From Cymbomonas tetramitiformis (Eukaryota; Chlorophyta; Pyramimonadophyceae; Pyramimonadales; Pyramimonadaceae), in assembly GCA_001247695.2 (NCBI GenBank), contig LGRX02013719.1:1-64000 (forward strand): a DNA stretch of 64,000 nucleotides. Direction: 5' to 3'. The notes under the pieces are model-generated. The model was given only the letters and a program-made list of their open reading frames with translations. It was not told the origin of the DNA and ran no database searches. The number at the start of each line of letters is the position of its first letter. Within the stretch, counting starts at the first letter, position 1. The translations under genes and the position numbers were made by a program. Shown in pieces: positions 33,605 through 45,081 of this stretch.

Positions 33605-36600
33605 ATGGAGGGGAATTTCAAAGTCGGTCGGGTCGTCGTGGGAGGGGTCGGGCCGGCGCCGCCCCCGGCTCGGCCGGAGGGTCCGGTCAGTCAGGGTCTC
33701 GCGCTGCGGGTCTGTCGGTCGACCAGGGCTCTTCGGAGTTCTGGGGCGCGGCTGGCAGGTCGGACGGCCGGGATTGGCGCTCCGGCGGAAGGGGGGGGAG
33801 TGCGGCGTGCACTCGCACGCCAATACGGCGGTGGAGCCCCCGAGGCTACACCGGCGTATACGCCTCTGAGGGCCCCTCCGGGGTTGTCGGATGAGCCCCC
33901 CAGGGCCTCACCACCGGGAACCCCCTCACCAGCGAGAGTCAGTGGGGCCGAGCCGGTGTCCGAGCTCGCATTGAGCTCTACACTACGGCAACCGGCGCGC
34001 CGGAAGCGTGCGTCGCCCGGAGCTCTGGCACCGGCGGCGAGCGCCAGCTCAGAGTCGGACTCGGACCGCTCGGCTAAGGGACTGAACCCCTCAGCAGCCC
34101 CCTTCTCCCCGCCCCCTGCGTCCAGCAGGAGTGCGGGTAGTAGGCTCGTCCGTCAGGAGCCGATGCCGGAACCGGTAACGCCCTCCCTCTCTCCCCTCGT
34201 GGGGTGTGAGCAAGGGAATCTCACCAGCGCCCCAGGGCGCTTGGAGATTTTACCGAGCTAGTGACTGTAGCTCCCCTGCAGAAGAGGAGTTTGACGATGT
34301 CCGGCGCTCAGAGCTGCTGGACGTCGTCCAGTCAAGGGAGCACGAGGCTCGCATCCGGCTCAAGCCGGATTGGCGAGGGGAGCAACGTCAATCCGTGCTT
34401 GCATTGGCCCTCCGTCAGTGGATGGAGTACCTGGGCGCTGGACTCAGCGCAACGACGCGCGAGAGTCTCCCTGCTGGCTCGTCAGCGCGCAACCGCGCGG
34501 CTTGCGTGGGTCGCATGGAAGGCCAGAGCGGACCGGTCAGCGCATCAGCGCGAACTCTGGCGCCTGGCATTCCAGACCTGGAAGGTCGTCACCCAGCAAG
34601 TTGCCCAACTTCAGGGCCTGTTTGTCAGAGGCAGTCGGCGTCGAGTCGAGTCCGCCTTCGTGGCGTGGCGCCAGCGAGTCGTCCAGTCGCAGGGTCTGTG
34701 GCTCAGGGGCAGTCGACGTCGAGCTGGGGCCGCCTTCATGGCATGGCGCCAGCAAGCGATGCTCGCCAGGGAGAGGAGCACCTGGTGGGTTGGAGCCCGG
34801 AGCCACCGGATGACTCAGATGGTCGGGAGGTGTCTCCGCGAGTGGCGCCGACTCCCCAGGGCGACCCCAGTCAGCTCGGATTCGTCCCAGGGAACGAGTA
34901 CCCGCCGTCCAGTAAGGAAAGCGGGAACCTCACCCGACGGCAGCTCCCTCTCGGATTCCGACCCGGAGTCTTGGTGGCAAGACATCCGTCGAGGCCTAAG
35001 GCGCCTGGGGAAAGACCACCCGCTGTCAGGGGTAATGTGGTTCCAGTTCAAGGACCATGGGCTCTCCGACGACGGCGCTTATCGTCTGGAGGTCCACCAG
35101 AAGTCAGTCTCCGAGTCCAAGGGATTGATGCAGCAAAAGCGCGAGGACCCTCACAACTCCCTTGGGAGGTGTAGATTCTCCGCCTTTGCCATCATCAACG
35201 TCCGCAGACCAGGGGAGATAGTGAACCGAGGAGTGGACCTCAGGGAGGTAAGGAGAGCGGTCGTTGCTGCCGTCAGGATGAGCGGCAGCACCTGGAAGTC
35301 ACACAGGGGCCTTAGGAAGTCAGGTACAGCACCTCCGAGTTCCGCAGCCTCCGGTGGGAGCTGGGCAAACCGGTTTGCTCCCCTCTCGTCCTCATCGGAG
35401 GAGGAGCATCCCGTGGAACCCCCAAGGCCCAGGACTCAGGCGCCTAGACCGAGCGGCCCCAGTCGCCCAGTATCTCGCACCAGGAAGCCCGGTCGAGCAC
35501 CCTCGGCCCCGCACCCCGGTCCGACTTCCTCAGATGACACGTCGTCGTCCCCGGAGTCCACCTGGAGCAGGAACAGTCAGGACCTGCAAGAGCTAAAGGA
35601 AGCCTTGCAGAAGGAGTCTCAAGCTCGGGAGGCAGCTGCCGAGGCTCGCATGGAACAGCTGTCTCGGCAACTCCAAGAGAGTCAAAGAGCTGCCGAGGAG
35701 CGCAGGGTCTCCGAGCAGCGCGCTGCCGAGGAGCGCAGAGCCTCCGAGCAACGCGCTGCCGAAGAGCGCTGGGCCGCAGACCGGCTGGCTGCAGAAGCTC
35801 GGGAGACTGCCAGGCAGTTGGCTGTCGACGAGAGCGTCGCTCAGCAGATAGCTGCTGACGAGCGGCGGGCAGCAGATCGGAGGTCAGCCGAGGCCCAGTT
35901 GGAGGAAAGGCTGCAGGCGGTCATAGAGTCACAAGTCCAGAGGCTCGCCCTGGTTCAGGCTTCGCCCTCGCCCGTAGAGTCAGACGCTCGAGGGCCCGCA
36001 GCGGCAGTGTCGAGTCCGGTTCAGGAGACGCCCATCTCCCGAGAGGGACATGAGCTGGTTGAGCCGGCTTCCGTCGTCACCTGTGACGTCGAGAACCGGG
36101 GCGTTCATAGCCCGCCGGAGGAGTCATGCGCGGGCGTGGCAATGCAACCGCCGCACACATGTGACTTTGTTTCCCTCCCAGTGAAAGTCTGCGCCGCCCT
36201 CCGGGAAAACGTGGTCGCGCATGGCAAACAGGGGGTCGACGCCCAGCACCTGTTTTACGACGCTGCCCGTAGGTATCGCTCCCTTGGTCAGGTCGCTGGG
36301 TGCGTGCATCCTACCAGTCAGATCAGGCAGTGCCTGAAAGCGAGGGTCTCGGACACTGACAGAGTCCTCGGGTCGCAGGTGGTTCACAGTCTCACGTCGG
36401 CCTTGGCGACCGTCACAGAGAACTGTGCTCGTTGCGGGTGCGGGCACGCGGAGAGTCCGGTGCAGATATGGACGTGTCAGGTGGGCACTAAGAGAAGTGC
36501 AGTGGCGCTCCTGAAGACTGTGTACCTGCCGGTGTGTGGGTTTTGCTCCGCGGACGTGTGGCCCGGCGCTTTCGACAACTTTCCGGTAGTGTCACCGCCT

Positions 36601-37248
36601 CCGCTTGCTGCTGCGACGGACACACCAGGAGACGGGGGGGGGATGGTCCCTCAACCTGAGCACTCGGAGCCAAACGAGTCCCCGGAGGAGTCCGGTGTCG
36701 GCAGTCATGGAGGACCCGGAGGCTCGGGGGGTGATGATCCTGGATGGAGGGCCAGGAGGACCGGGGGGTCCTGGCGGAGGTCCTGGCGCTTTGCGAGCCG
36801 AAAGGACGAGCAGCACGCCCTTAAGGAAGCCCTCAAAGCCATGGAAAAGGCGGTGGACAAATACCACAAGGAGGTGGAGGGGTCGTCCCACGTCTTTGGT
36901 CGGCTCCTTCGGTTTGTCCGGCAAGTCAGAGAGGTTCGGGAGTTGGAGCCGGTGCGCTACGCCATGGAAATGGTGCGTCTGGGCACGCTGGCGGGCGGGA
37001 GTGAGGAGCCGGTGTTGTCAGACCACTCCCTGCTGTCGGAAGTGGCCAGACACTGCTTCGGCTCACTGAGCTCCGAGTACCGCGAGCTTTCTTCGGTGTT
37101 GAAGGAAGCCCGGGACGATAAGAGCCTCACCCTGGACGTGATAGTGGTCCCCTTAGCGCGGCTGGTGATGCCCGACAAAGGGGAGATGGCATCGATTGGT
37201 CCGTTCCTGCGTCGTGTGCGTCAGAGTCAGGACAGACAGTCTAGATAG
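33605..37248 (+). pseudogene. Gag-like protein with Sfi1-like repeats and coiled coil, two frame changes
   Basis: Coding signal runs through three frames. From 33605 to about 34250 there is a Pro/Ser/Arg-rich region; then about 34262-34430 reads EEEFDDVRRSELLDVVQ and LALALRQWMEYL; then about 34430-37248. The repeat LALRQWMEYL, ARLAWVAWKAR, WRLAFQTWKVV, ESAFVAWRQRV, GAAFMAWRQQA resembles centrin-binding Sfi1 repeats (AFxxWR). A long charged coiled coil follows (about 35580-35940; SEQRAAEERRA repeated), then a Cys/His cluster (CARCGCGHAESP .. C .. VCGFC at about 36420-36550), a Gly-rich linker and a helical C-terminus (YHKEVEGSSHVFGRLLRFVR). The overall order (linker, coiled coil, zinc-like cluster) suggests a retroelement structural protein, but no enzyme domain is attached and no family is recognised. 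The 3' end touches the reversed copia fragment, so it may be truncated. Confidence 0.5.
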
Positions 37249-40200
37249 AAGAGTCCTGGCGCCCTCCTTAAAGTGGCAGCCAGGAATAGAATACTCATCT
37301 ATCTCTCCTGATAGTATCCCACGACCGTACAGGTGCAGTGTGCAGGTCCCGTCTGTCCTGGACACAGGTCCTGTCATCACTGTAGAGAAACCAATAGTGG
37401 ATGATGTGTCCAAAGCTGAGATCCTAGCTGCCTATTACCCGCAGCTTAAGGTGGCTTAAGCCACCCTAACTTAAAGGGCTCATGGGGGCTTTTTCGGCGG
37501 TGCTTTCAAAATTTGGAGACCTATGTCGTCAAGATCTTGAGCTGCTCTTTCTGCAGTGTCTTATCAAAATTTTGATCTGAGTTCATCTTGACCCTCAAAG
37601 TCTCGGTTGAAGTAGGGTGGGTATTTCCCAATTTTCCTTAAGATGGCTTAAGCCACCTTAAGCTAATTAGCTCACCGGGGGCTTCCTCTAAGACGCTTTT
37701 AAATTTTGGAGACCTATGTTGTCAAGATCTCGAGCTGCTCTTCCTGCAGTGTCTTGCCAAAAGTTTGATCCGAGGTCATCTTGACCCTCAAAATCTCGGT
37801 TGAAGTAGCATGGGTATGCAAAAACAAGGGAAAATTGCTCAAATTTTACTAAATGTTGCACCCTCTTGGATACTTCCCAAAATTGCTCACCGGGAACTTG
37901 GGCTCGCCTAATAGTGCACATAGTGTCTACAAGAAGACAATGTCGCCGTCATTTTGAGCTAAAAAAATCTAGCTTCCGGTACCGATAGCTCCCGTAATAA
38001 TTGAAAACGTTAAGGTGGCTTAAGCCACCCTAAATCGCTGTTAGGGTGGCTTAAGCCACCCGAAGGGTAATAGCCACTAGACCTGGTGCCTGTGATATTG
38101 CCTGTGGCACCAGAGTCTACCACAATGCCGTCACCGTCTCGTGACAATGCATAGGCCGAAACAACTGAACTACTGGTGAAAACTAGTCCAGGCGGTGGTG
38201 TGCCGTGTGCTGTCCAGGTGAAACCGAGCCACCAAGACATGCGTACCAAGGCACCACCGACTGTGACCATGATCTCTGCAAGGTGTGAGGTGGTCTGGTA
38301 GACACTGCCAGTCTCATGCAAGGCCGCTGAGCTGACACCACCGAAACCTCTGTCCAATGCACTGTCGCCTGAGAGTGACTGAAAGTCCAGAAAGAAGAGA
38401 AACAGACACTGTATTATGATAGCCAGAATAGTTGCCAGAGCCAGAGCTGTGAGGTGGCGAGTCCGCCTACGGCGGTCCTCACTGTCTGATGTTGTTGCTG
38501 CCCGGAAGAGTTGTATCTGGGAGGCGGTATCGGGCGGCATACCAGAGCTGGTGAACTGGCTGTGGTCGCTGCGAAAGTTGTCTGAACCAGGTCCAGAGGA
38601 AGAGCCGTGTCCCGCCTCAAGATCTGACCAGTCCCAATCACATGAGCCACTATACCCAGTGTTACCATCCCCAGTGCCACCATCAAAGCCACCATCAGAC
38701 AGTATCCCCGTCCCCGTCCCCTGGGCCCCTCCCCGTGGGCCCCCAGGTGATAGCGGTCTCAGTCCGTACAAGGTGTCCTCCTGCCCTACAAGCAGGCTCG
38801 CATCTGCCATGGCACAGCCTAGGAAGCAGAGGACAACGAGTGTGGAGACGAGGGCATGTCTGTAGAAGGGTACACCACCCCTACCTACACCTCTACGCGG
38901 GGTAGGTCCGGTGACGGGTGGCGGGGGGTCAGAGTACTTGTCTTCCCCTGAGTCTCGGGGCTCAGGGCAGTCGGGCTCGTCCGAGGCCCCGACTACGGAC
39001 CCCGCAGACACCCCGTGTCCGCTGGCAGGGGGGTCAGTAGCCGTGGCATACAGTCCAGCTCCTGCGGTGACAAAGCACGGGGCAGAGCTGGGAGGGAAGG
39101 GCACTACCGGATGTGGTGCTCGCGGCTCCCTCGATGTCATTGCGGCCGAAGCCGGTAGGGTGTCGTGCCACTGGGTAGGCTGGGTGTGATTGTGATTGTG
39201 AGCACCACATCCTGTCCCAGTGGTCCCGCTCCCTGTCGGTGAGGTCGGGAGGAGTGCCGAAGCTACGCCGAAGCTCCTCGAAGGGGCCGGGCTCCGGCCC
39301 AGTCACAGGCTCCAGCTGTGGACTCCAAGGCCTCGGCCCCCAAGCCCCCTCAGACTCCCGAGTCTCACTAGATGGTTGTTCGGCCATTCTCTGGAACCGA
39401 AGGTCACCTGCAAGCACCAGGTCAGCAAACAACCCGGAGCTAGGCTCCAGGGGTGTGTCGTGTGCAAACAGTGCTGAAACAGGGTGAATACAGGTGTCCT
39501 CCTGATCAACACCGTCAGGTGTGTCAATCGAGGACGGCACGGTGTGCACCGGTGGCTGAGCGGTCCCGTCTAACATCACACCTGCGTCAGGATGTGACCG
39601 GGTGGACGCAGTGTGTGTGCACATGGTGAACACGTGATGCTCGGGGCCGCAGTGTAGAATGCAGAGAGATCAAGCGGTGCCTCAGGGGTAGCAACAGAGT
39701 CCATGCGGTCATCGGCCGGTGGGGTTGGTGTGGTGTCACGATCGACACCACCCACCCCGAAGCTGCCGAAATGAACTCTCCCTAGAGAAAGGGAGGAGAG
39801 AGGCTCCTGAAAATCTAGCCCATCGTAGTTTTGGTCGTCCCCTTCACAACAAAAGGCTTGGAATTTCGCCGAAGCCTTCCGTTGTAGTCGATTCCACTCG
39901 TCATGTTGTTCCTGGGTGTAGGAATCATGCTCCCAGGCATCCCACTCGGAGTCAGTCCACTCCTGCGGTGCCCAAGCGGGTGCATGAGAAGCATCATCCC
40001 CCTGGGTGAGGTAGGCGGCAAAGGACAGAGACCCGTCGTCCGGGTACGTGCACACCGACTCCGATGAGTCACAGATGTCAGGTGTGCCGTGCTCCCAGCA
40101 GACCGCCTGGAAAGCCTCCTCCGAATGCTCGTAAGCCGCCTGGTAGCGTGCTGCCAGAACATCGGTGAAGGCTCCCTCGGCCAGAGCCTCAGGATCAAGG

Positions 40201-41429
40201 CGCATCGAGTGTGCCGCCAGGTGCTGTGTGTGTACACAGTCTGCCTGGCGGTGTCTTCCACCGCAGGACCAACAGTTTCCGTAGAACTGTTTGACCCCTG
40301 GGTGGAAGGTGACGCGGGCCTTCTGCTGTTTTCCTTTGCCTTTCTTGCCTTTTCCTTTGCCCTTCCTGCGGATGCCCTGCGACCAATCCCCCCCTTCGCC
40401 AAGGGGGAGGCAGCAAAGCGGAAGTTCTTACCCTTCCCCTTAAAAGGGTGGGAAGAACGACCAGGATAATACACATCACGAGTGCGGGCATGAGGGTGGT
40501 CGGGAGCTCCCCTGGGGTCCAGGCCACCACGTTCACCGTGGCGGCGACCTGCATCATTGTAAAAAACGGTAGTCAGTGCCTTCGCTTTGCCTGAGTTGTT
40601 GTAGGCCCGCTGGATCGCGAGCCCACAACTAACCAGGGTCAGGTCGGCATGTTTCTTGACTTTTTTCAACCGCATAATCCTCGTGCACCTGTTTGTAGGT
40701 TTGAGGACAGGTGCGACGCAGGAATAGCCGGACAGAATCTTCCCTCGAGATGTCGAGGCGGCCGTGTTGTCCCAAGTCCGTCGCAGCTCCACTGATAGCT
40801 TCAGTGAAAGCCTTGATGAAATCCTTGGGGTTTACACCAGCCGTGACCTCCACTTTGCGAGTGAAGACGAAGTCAGTCTGTGTAAAGTCTTCCAGTTCAG
40901 GCATTACGTCCCTGACTAAGGCAGTCATCAAAATAACCTTGCCATCGTCAGGGAAGTAACGGTGTGCTTCCCGAACTGAAGCGAGCGCTGGGCCACCACA
41001 GAGATACTCCAACAACTCTTTCAAGAGTTTGTTAGCGTTGGGCATCACTGTGGCCGTCACGTCGTCCAGCCGGAAAGCGTGTGCGTAAAGGGGGTTAAAG
41101 CGCGTGAGGCGCGAGGTAAGCTCTTCAACGAGGGAGTCAAGTAGTAAACGAGCATTAGACTCGTCACCACAAAATCTCCACTCGTCGATCGCGTCCCCTT
41201 TGACACACAGCTTTGATTTAATCCCCCTTACGAGGGCTTCGATTTTCTGCTGATCGTCCAGCAAAATTCCAGCATCAACTTCAAATTTCTTTTCCGTTGC
41301 TGACTGTGCCGAAGCCGCGGCAACTGGTGTGGGCACCAGTTGGTCAAACTGCAGTTGTCTCCTGGAGGCACCTGCTGGGTGAGCTCTCAGTCGCGCTGGA
41401 GCCATCAGTTGATAAGGCGTTGAAGCCAT
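37235..41429 (-). pseudogene. third copia relative: Gag and partial protease, truncated
   Basis: Read on the minus strand from the ATG at 41429 (MASTPYQLMAPARLRAHPAG). The capsid region has YFPDDGKVILMTALVRDV and VNPKDFIKAFTEA, matching the inner copia Gag. The frame changes near 40680, 40310, 39610 and 39130. The zinc knuckle is CWSCGGRHRQADC (CX2CX3HX4C) near 40260, followed by QEWTDSEWDAWEHDSYTQEQ, like EPWTESEWAIWDSCGRSEEQ of the inner element. Hydrophobic segments again precede the protease: LVSTLVVLCFLGCAM and LALATILAIIIQCLFLFFL. The protease site is GIVVDSGATGNITG (about 38100-38128). A 636-bp insertion splits the domain, which resumes as STIGFSTVMTGPVSRTDGTC and GARTLLS near 37255. 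Homology stops there: integrase, RT and RNase H are missing. No LTR was identified upstream of 41429. Confidence 0.75.
37435..38070. mobile_element. palindrome-ended MITE inside copia protease
   Basis: It begins TTACCC and ends GGGTAA, with TA on each side (37433-37434 and 38071-38072). Removing it with one TA keeps the protease reading frame, although a TAG is left at the joint. Near both ends lies the perfect 16-bp palindrome GGTGGCTTAAGCCACC, once at the left (about 37450) and twice at the right (about 38015 and 38045). The interior is a two-copy tandem duplication of about 180 bp (37445-37625 and 37637-37816). No ORF. Confidence 0.65.
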
Positions 41430-43286
41430 GCCGGAGATTTCAGCAGTTATAGGGCAACTCGCGCGTTAGTAAACAAACAAAATTCAAAATGTGGTCTAAT
41501 CAAAGATCTAAAAAATACACGGTCAAGATCTCGTTAAGAGAAAACAAATTTATACTCGAGCAAGTGATAGAAAATAAGGGCAAGGGCTTCAAATTCAGGG
41601 TCAAAGTTCAGAAATGTACAGCCATGGGGTAGGGTAAGGTGAGAGAGGGCCGGCGATCGTGTTGTGAGGCTTGATTTCGACGCGCGTACTGCTTCGGAGA
41701 CTGCGGTTAGCTACACCGGTCCATCTAATTCCTAAGCGATTGTGCTCACAACGGAAAAGCTTGCCTCTCACTCACACTACCTTACCCCGTGACTAGTGCA
41801 CTCTAGAACCTCATCCCCTGATTCTCAGCCCCACGCCCCTATAAAGCTTTTAGCCAGCCCGCATACTCGGCGGTAATCAATAACCACCTAAGGCCGGTGG
41901 TGGGCGCAAACCTGTGAGAACACACACAGTGAAGCACTACTAACAGGTGTGCTACGCTCGCATATGTCAACCGTGAAACTGTGAAGCTATACACAAGATA
42001 ACCCCTAAGGGGCGGATGGAATTTCTTGCAAAAAACGGTGTTTTGGGGATTGTAGGCATTGTCGCGTATCGCGGACATCGATGTGCATTCACGTTATCAT
42101 GTATGCTGTGTATGACCACCATGTAACTTTAAGAGCGCCATAACATGCATCCGTGCACCATATATATTCAGATTTTCGGCATATCCAACCCAGTTTTCAT
42201 GATTTTGGGACATGTAAAATTTCTCCAATCTCCTATTACAACTTACATTTCGACTTCGTTGGGTGACTATCGTCATGAAAACTTGGGGATTGGTCACATG
42301 AACATATTCCCACCCGGTAGCGCACCTGTATACCGGCAAATATACCGACTATGAGCAAAAACGCCCCCCAAAACACCAAAAAAACACCCAAAAAACACTT
42401 AATTGTAAATGTTTTCCATACTTAAGGAATGCTTTCCCATACTTAAGCGCAATTGAAGGCGATTGCTTCCTATTTGTGGGGATATATAGCATGTGTCATG
42501 CAAACAACCATGCAGGGGACGCTAGTGGACATTGGGCACGCGACATGCCTTCACAACTCCACCCAATTGGGCGGGATCGTCGGGTGTAAGCCTTGATTTC
42601 GTATATTTTAAGACAAAATTCAAGCTCTAAAAGGCAAGTTTTCAAGAATTGTCGTAATTGAAAATGTTGCTATGTGAGATATATGTCCTATATGGACTAC
42701 CCATCCCAGTGATTAGTCATTTGCGACATACACACAGGTAGGTGCACGCGCCTTGGAATGCATATTTCGGCAAGCCAAGGGCATGTAGAACCACTTGGAT
42801 GCACATTCTCACAATCGAATCCGTCCGTATACGGTACAAACCGCCCCTTAGGGGATAATACGAAGTGATATAGCTTCCGCTGAAAGAATGTGATGACAGC
42901 CCCTCGAGGAAGTCAGGTGTGGAAATGACAGATGCTAAAATGAACTGTCTGACTACCGAAGTCGATATCGGAGATGGCGCTGATGACAGTGAAGTACTCA
43001 TAGTAGTCGAGCCGTATCGGTGATGACACAGATGACTATGACACTGTCGGCGTGCCAAATCCAGCATAGTTATAGTTATAGTATAAGTGTCTGTATGTGA
43101 AAAGGCTGTGGCCAATATGACGACGGCGTTTGAAAAGTTTTTTGTTTTTTTCTTTAGTTCGTGTGGCCAATATGACGATGGCGTTTGGAAAGATTTTAGA
43201 ATGATATGCATATCATATCGATATGGCATGCTATGCTATGCTGGCTCTCCCAACCGCCAAGACAGCTTGTCAAAAAAACGTCAATA
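41430..43286. other. no gene seen; AAGTATGG duplicate motif
   Basis: The 5' leader and any LTR of the third copia element should lie here but I cannot delimit them. At about 42406-42447, on the minus strand, CTTAAGTATGGGAAAGCATT and CCTTAAGTATGGAAAACATT occur side by side, the same doublet as inside the piggyBac-type element at 26.9 kb. Short open frames look random. Confidence 0.4.
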
Positions 43287-44234
43287 CGGTAATACCTCAC
43301 ATTTAAGAAAATCTTGGTTAAGGGAAACACTTTTCGGGGGGGTCGGAAAAATGCGGAAAAAGCTGGGCTGGAAAAAACATTAAGAAAATGTACCCAAATA
43401 AGGAAATGAAGGCTGCCGAATCATTTCGTTAACGGAAATCGGAATGTCATATTAAGGAAACGAAGGCTAGCTGAACATCAGGAAATTCCATTATTATTAA
43501 GGAAATTGTAGCTGAATCTAAGGAAATTATAGTCGGTATTTCATGAAATTCTGGAAATTTTCAATGGCAAATAAAGGCTTTTTCTGCACCGCGTTTATTA
43601 TTAAGGATCATTGGTTAATGCACGATAGCTACAGTACGGTTGGTCACGATAATCAATCGGAGCTATGATCGAAGAGACGCGAGGTTTTCCGCTTTTTCGG
43701 ATCTATTGCTACTTTCGTCGCTAAGGACTTCGCGATTGGAGAAGGGACTACCGATTCGGAAATAGTGGCACTTGATATCGACTCGCTCCCTATTGGGATA
43801 TCCATAATTGCGGGAAGGTCCTCATCCGAGTCTTCAACCAACTCAACCGTGTCACTCTGCATTGATGCTTTCTCGGTCTCACCGCTGGGACACTCATTGA
43901 GTGGCGCTTTGGCCTTGATACGCGTTATGACTATCGACTTCAAGTCGTCGTAGTCTTCCTGACTAATCATCCCACTTTGCAAGTCAGCATGTAATTCTCG
44001 CAGTTCCTGGCGACTGCTCGGATCCATGCCGAATTTAAGAGAATGAGCTGGTTGACTGCGCTTTCCAATCCCTAAAAAGAAATGGATTTAAGAGAAGAGG
44101 CTGGCTGACGCTCGAATCGCGTTTCCTTTTCGTTAGTAATTTCGGTAAGAGGCGACGCTGGCGGGGGTCAGAAAAATACGGAAAAAGCTAGGCTGGCTCC
44201 AAATTCCTGTTTCCTTAAAGGTGAGGTATTACTG
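43287..44234. mobile_element. pogo/Tigger-like non-autonomous element
   Basis: 21-bp terminal inverted repeats with two mismatches: CGGTAATACCTCAC.. at 43287-43307 and the complement of CAGTAATACCTCAC.. at 44214-44234, each flanked by TA (43285-43286, 44235-44236). CAGTA-type ends and TA duplication fit the pogo branch of Tc1/mariner. Inside, a 34-bp stretch (GAAAAATRCGGAAAAAGCT) is directly repeated near each end, and TTAAGGAAA recurs many times. It carries one small minus-strand ORF and no transposase. Confidence 0.78.
43653..44027 (-). CDS. small ORF inside pogo-like element
   Basis: A 124-residue protein opening MDPSSRQELRELHADLQSGM and continuing ISQEDYDDLKSIVITRIKAK, an amphipathic helical pair somewhat like a short oligomerisation (SHOCT-like) motif. 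Then comes an acidic Ser-rich stretch and a basic end (DPKKRKTSRLFDHSSD) that could be a nuclear localisation signal. No known family. It could be a leftover N-terminal part of a transposase or a captured gene fragment. Confidence 0.45.
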   Translation of the reverse strand: MDPSSRQELRELHADLQSGMISQEDYDDLKSIVITRIKAKAPLNECPSGETEKASMQSDTVELVEDSDEDLPAIMDIPIGSESISSATISESVVPSPIAKSLATKVAIDPKKRKTSRLFDHSSD

Positions 44235-45081
44235 TAACGAAAACAACCAAGTGACAGCTTGTGTTATAACCATAGAGAAATGAACATGTATCTCACAGCT
44301 CAATTTTCTTTATCAGAAATTGTGTCTACGAAAATATACACTCTCAACCCAGACTAACTTAACCCAAGATGGCGATCTCGTTCAAGTGCTTGGTTGCCGT
44401 GATCCTTGTTTTGAAGAGTTCGTCTGCCAGAGCAAGAGCTTTTCACTTAGCCATAATCGACAACCTTGAACGCACAGAAAAAATGTTCTTTGGACAACAT
44501 TTGCACCAAATGTCACCCAAATGTCGCCTGGGACAAATCCTGGATCATCAGATCAAAAATTCAGGAACGGTTCAGAGAGACCACCGGCTAGCTGGGGTGC
44601 GAACATCGTGTATCGCTGGACTGGAATATGCTGCCGATTTTCCAATCACAGACACTGTTCAAGATGGGGTCGTCTAGTTTTCAAACGTTTATATTTTTCA
44701 AACGACGCGGACGCGATCTGTACACACGAGCACGTTTTAATGATGTTGTCCACGTCGGACCGACGCGCGTTTGCCCGAAATATTCCTTTTTAAGTCGTTT
44801 CGCACGTTCGATAAGGCGAATGTCGATTTTAATCTGATCGCGCGGACTGTGATTTATAGATTTGATAACTCGTCTGAAAATGATCGCCGGGTCATACGGA
44901 GATTGTATGACCCGGCGAAACGAATCTTATTTGCTTCTCGACAGTGTACCAAAATCCGGTGTAGCACAGGCCTTAATGTGACGTCAAAGTCTCCTTGGGA
45001 TTTTTTTTGGGATTTTTTGAACGGTTAGAACTACCGCTACTGTAGAGGTTCTAGAATACGATTTAATAATAATAATAATAA
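44235..45081. other. no firm gene; hairpin and weak ORF
   Basis: A 102-residue frame at 44369-44677 (+) begins with a signal-peptide-like MAISFKCLVAVILVLKSSSA but has no other support. A perfect 13-bp stem (CGCCGGGTCATAC) with a 7-nt loop lies at 44885-44917. A short AAT trinucleotide run is at 45065-45080. Confidence 0.4.

Noticed and set aside
26895..42450. A 15.5-kb transposon bounded by inverted CTTAAGTATGG doublets
   Set aside because: The left doublet lies inside a well-delimited piggyBac-type element, similarity ends after about 40 bp, and no flanking duplication exists.
43087..43383. Plus-strand ORF of 98 codons
   Set aside because: It overlaps the terminal repeat of the pogo-like element and has no protein-like pattern.
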